Positions 62,975 through 64,000 of a stretch of DNA of 64,000 nt are shown one piece after another. The stretch covers positions 11,537,501 through 11,601,500 of the forward strand of contig WPIO01000007.1 of the NCBI GenBank assembly GCA_009760855.2. The letters are read 5' to 3'. Each line of letters starts with the position of its first letter. The first letter of the stretch is position 1. This stretch comes from Cristatella mucedo (taxonomy: Eukaryota > Bryozoa > Phylactolaemata > Cristatellidae). The notes below the pieces were generated by a model. That model was not told the origin of the DNA and made no database searches. It saw only the letters and a list, made by a program, of their open reading frames with translations. A program made the translations under genes and the position numbers.

Positions 62975-64000
62975 GAGTCTCTGTCTTAAAGGCAGCGTTC
63001 TAGATTGTCAATATTGTGTCTGCCGAAATGACATAAAGCTAGGGGATGAATTTAAATTTGTTGTTGTCCGTAGGTAACAAATGAGCTTTCCAATGATTTT
63101 ATGTCTAACATAAACATAAATAGAAAGTAGACATTTCTACCAAAAAACTACTTCTTTTTTCTGGACCGTTCCAGTTTGATATTCTGTGTTTTTACTGTTA
63201 AACACGTTGGAGAAGTTGGTTTCGCCAAACTAGAACACGTTGTCCTGCCAACCGCATTGGATTAGTGAGGGTGAAAGGAAAAAGCACTGTATCCATTGAA
63301 GTGCAGTAGTACAGGTGCCGTAAACGAGCATTTCAGTTTTTGTTGTTGCAGCTGACGATAATAGTGAATATCTATATTAGAAACTATATAATTATAAACT
63401 ATATAATTATAAACAACCGTCCCTCCCTAAAGCTCGCTTTGTGCACTTCAAAAAGGTCTGCAGAAAAATCCGCCTGCTGGTGAGTAACCTTTAATTATGG
63501 CAACTACGGCTGGGAGGTTATTGGAGATTTCAAAATGGTGTCATCCCTGACGGGCCACCGAAGTGGCTTCACAAAGTGACACTGTTTTCTTTGCCTATGA
63601 GAGACAGCGTATGAGACACTGCGGCGTCACGAAAGACGTTTGTCACGAAAGTAGTCGAAAGTGTCACGAAAGACGGACTGGCCACAGCCGTCTGAGCTCT
63701 CTGCCGGGAAGAACAACATTTCGAGAGGAAGCTGCTGATAGGCCATCGGTAGGTATGCCATCCCTGCACATCAAATGCTAGGCCTCGTCGTGCAATTTGT
63801 CCAAGATGTCTTTCTGCAACTGTCATGGTGGGGGGGGGGGCAAAGGTCAAAGTTAGTATCTTCGTCGGATCTTGAATAAAAAAGATCCTAGAGTGTGACG
63901 AATTCAGTAAGAAACTGAACACGACTGCAACGGAAGCAGCTGAAGGGGGCAGCAGCTTCCGTTGCAGTCGTTCCTGTCTTTCTGGGCTTCAATGTCGATT
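62975..64000. other. Right edge, no supported gene
   Basis: It holds a duplicated AAACTATATAATTAT at about 63380-63412, a G-run near 63830 and a 17-bp inverted repeat at 63921-63971. No exon is supported. Confidence 0.4.

Overview
The window is animal nuclear DNA: intron-rich genes with GT/AG splice sites, C2H2 zinc-finger exons, and many L2/CR1-type LINE fragments, tRNA-derived SINEs and a Tc1-like transposon. Gene content (a ZNF236-like and a TPX2-like gene) points to a vertebrate. The divergent, Ala/Arg-rich protein stretches and the repeat types would fit a jawless fish such as a lamprey. That species call is an inference of moderate to low confidence.

Left half, minus strand (about 32.7 kb down to the left edge): one large gene whose 18 coding exons I could join by hand. 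Every junction keeps phase, giving 1,525 codons with no stop. The product carries about 22 C2H2 fingers in clusters separated by Ala-, Gln- and His-rich linkers, and the finger sequences and arrangement resemble vertebrate ZNF236. The start exon at 32.6 kb has a YY1-type motif just upstream of its ATG. The 3' end lies beyond the left edge; one tentative further exon touches it.

Right half, plus strand (40.4 to 58.0 kb): a second gene whose nine exons join in phase into 564 residues. Its N-terminus resembles the Aurora-A-binding start of TPX2, and its C-terminus resembles the conserved TPX2 tail. A CDE/CHR cell-cycle element and an ETS site sit directly before the ATG, as expected of a G2/M gene. 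The middle of the protein is Ala/Arg-rich and hard to align.

The two genes are divergent (5' ends facing, about 7.8 kb apart). Between and inside them lie over twenty fragments of one LINE family (here LINE-A, 3' tail of TTA repeats), two copies of a second family (LINE-B, tail of ACATT repeats), and about nine copies of a tRNA-derived SINE. There is also a precise Tc1-like insertion inside a LINE-A copy and a LINE-B insertion inside another LINE-A copy. Several microsatellites and minisatellites are present, including a roughly 0.57 kb GA tract beside a CpG-rich block at 62.0-62.7 kb. No CRISPR array, rRNA or functional tRNA gene was seen. All exon calls were made by eye from sequence and splice phase; none has been tested against transcripts or databases.
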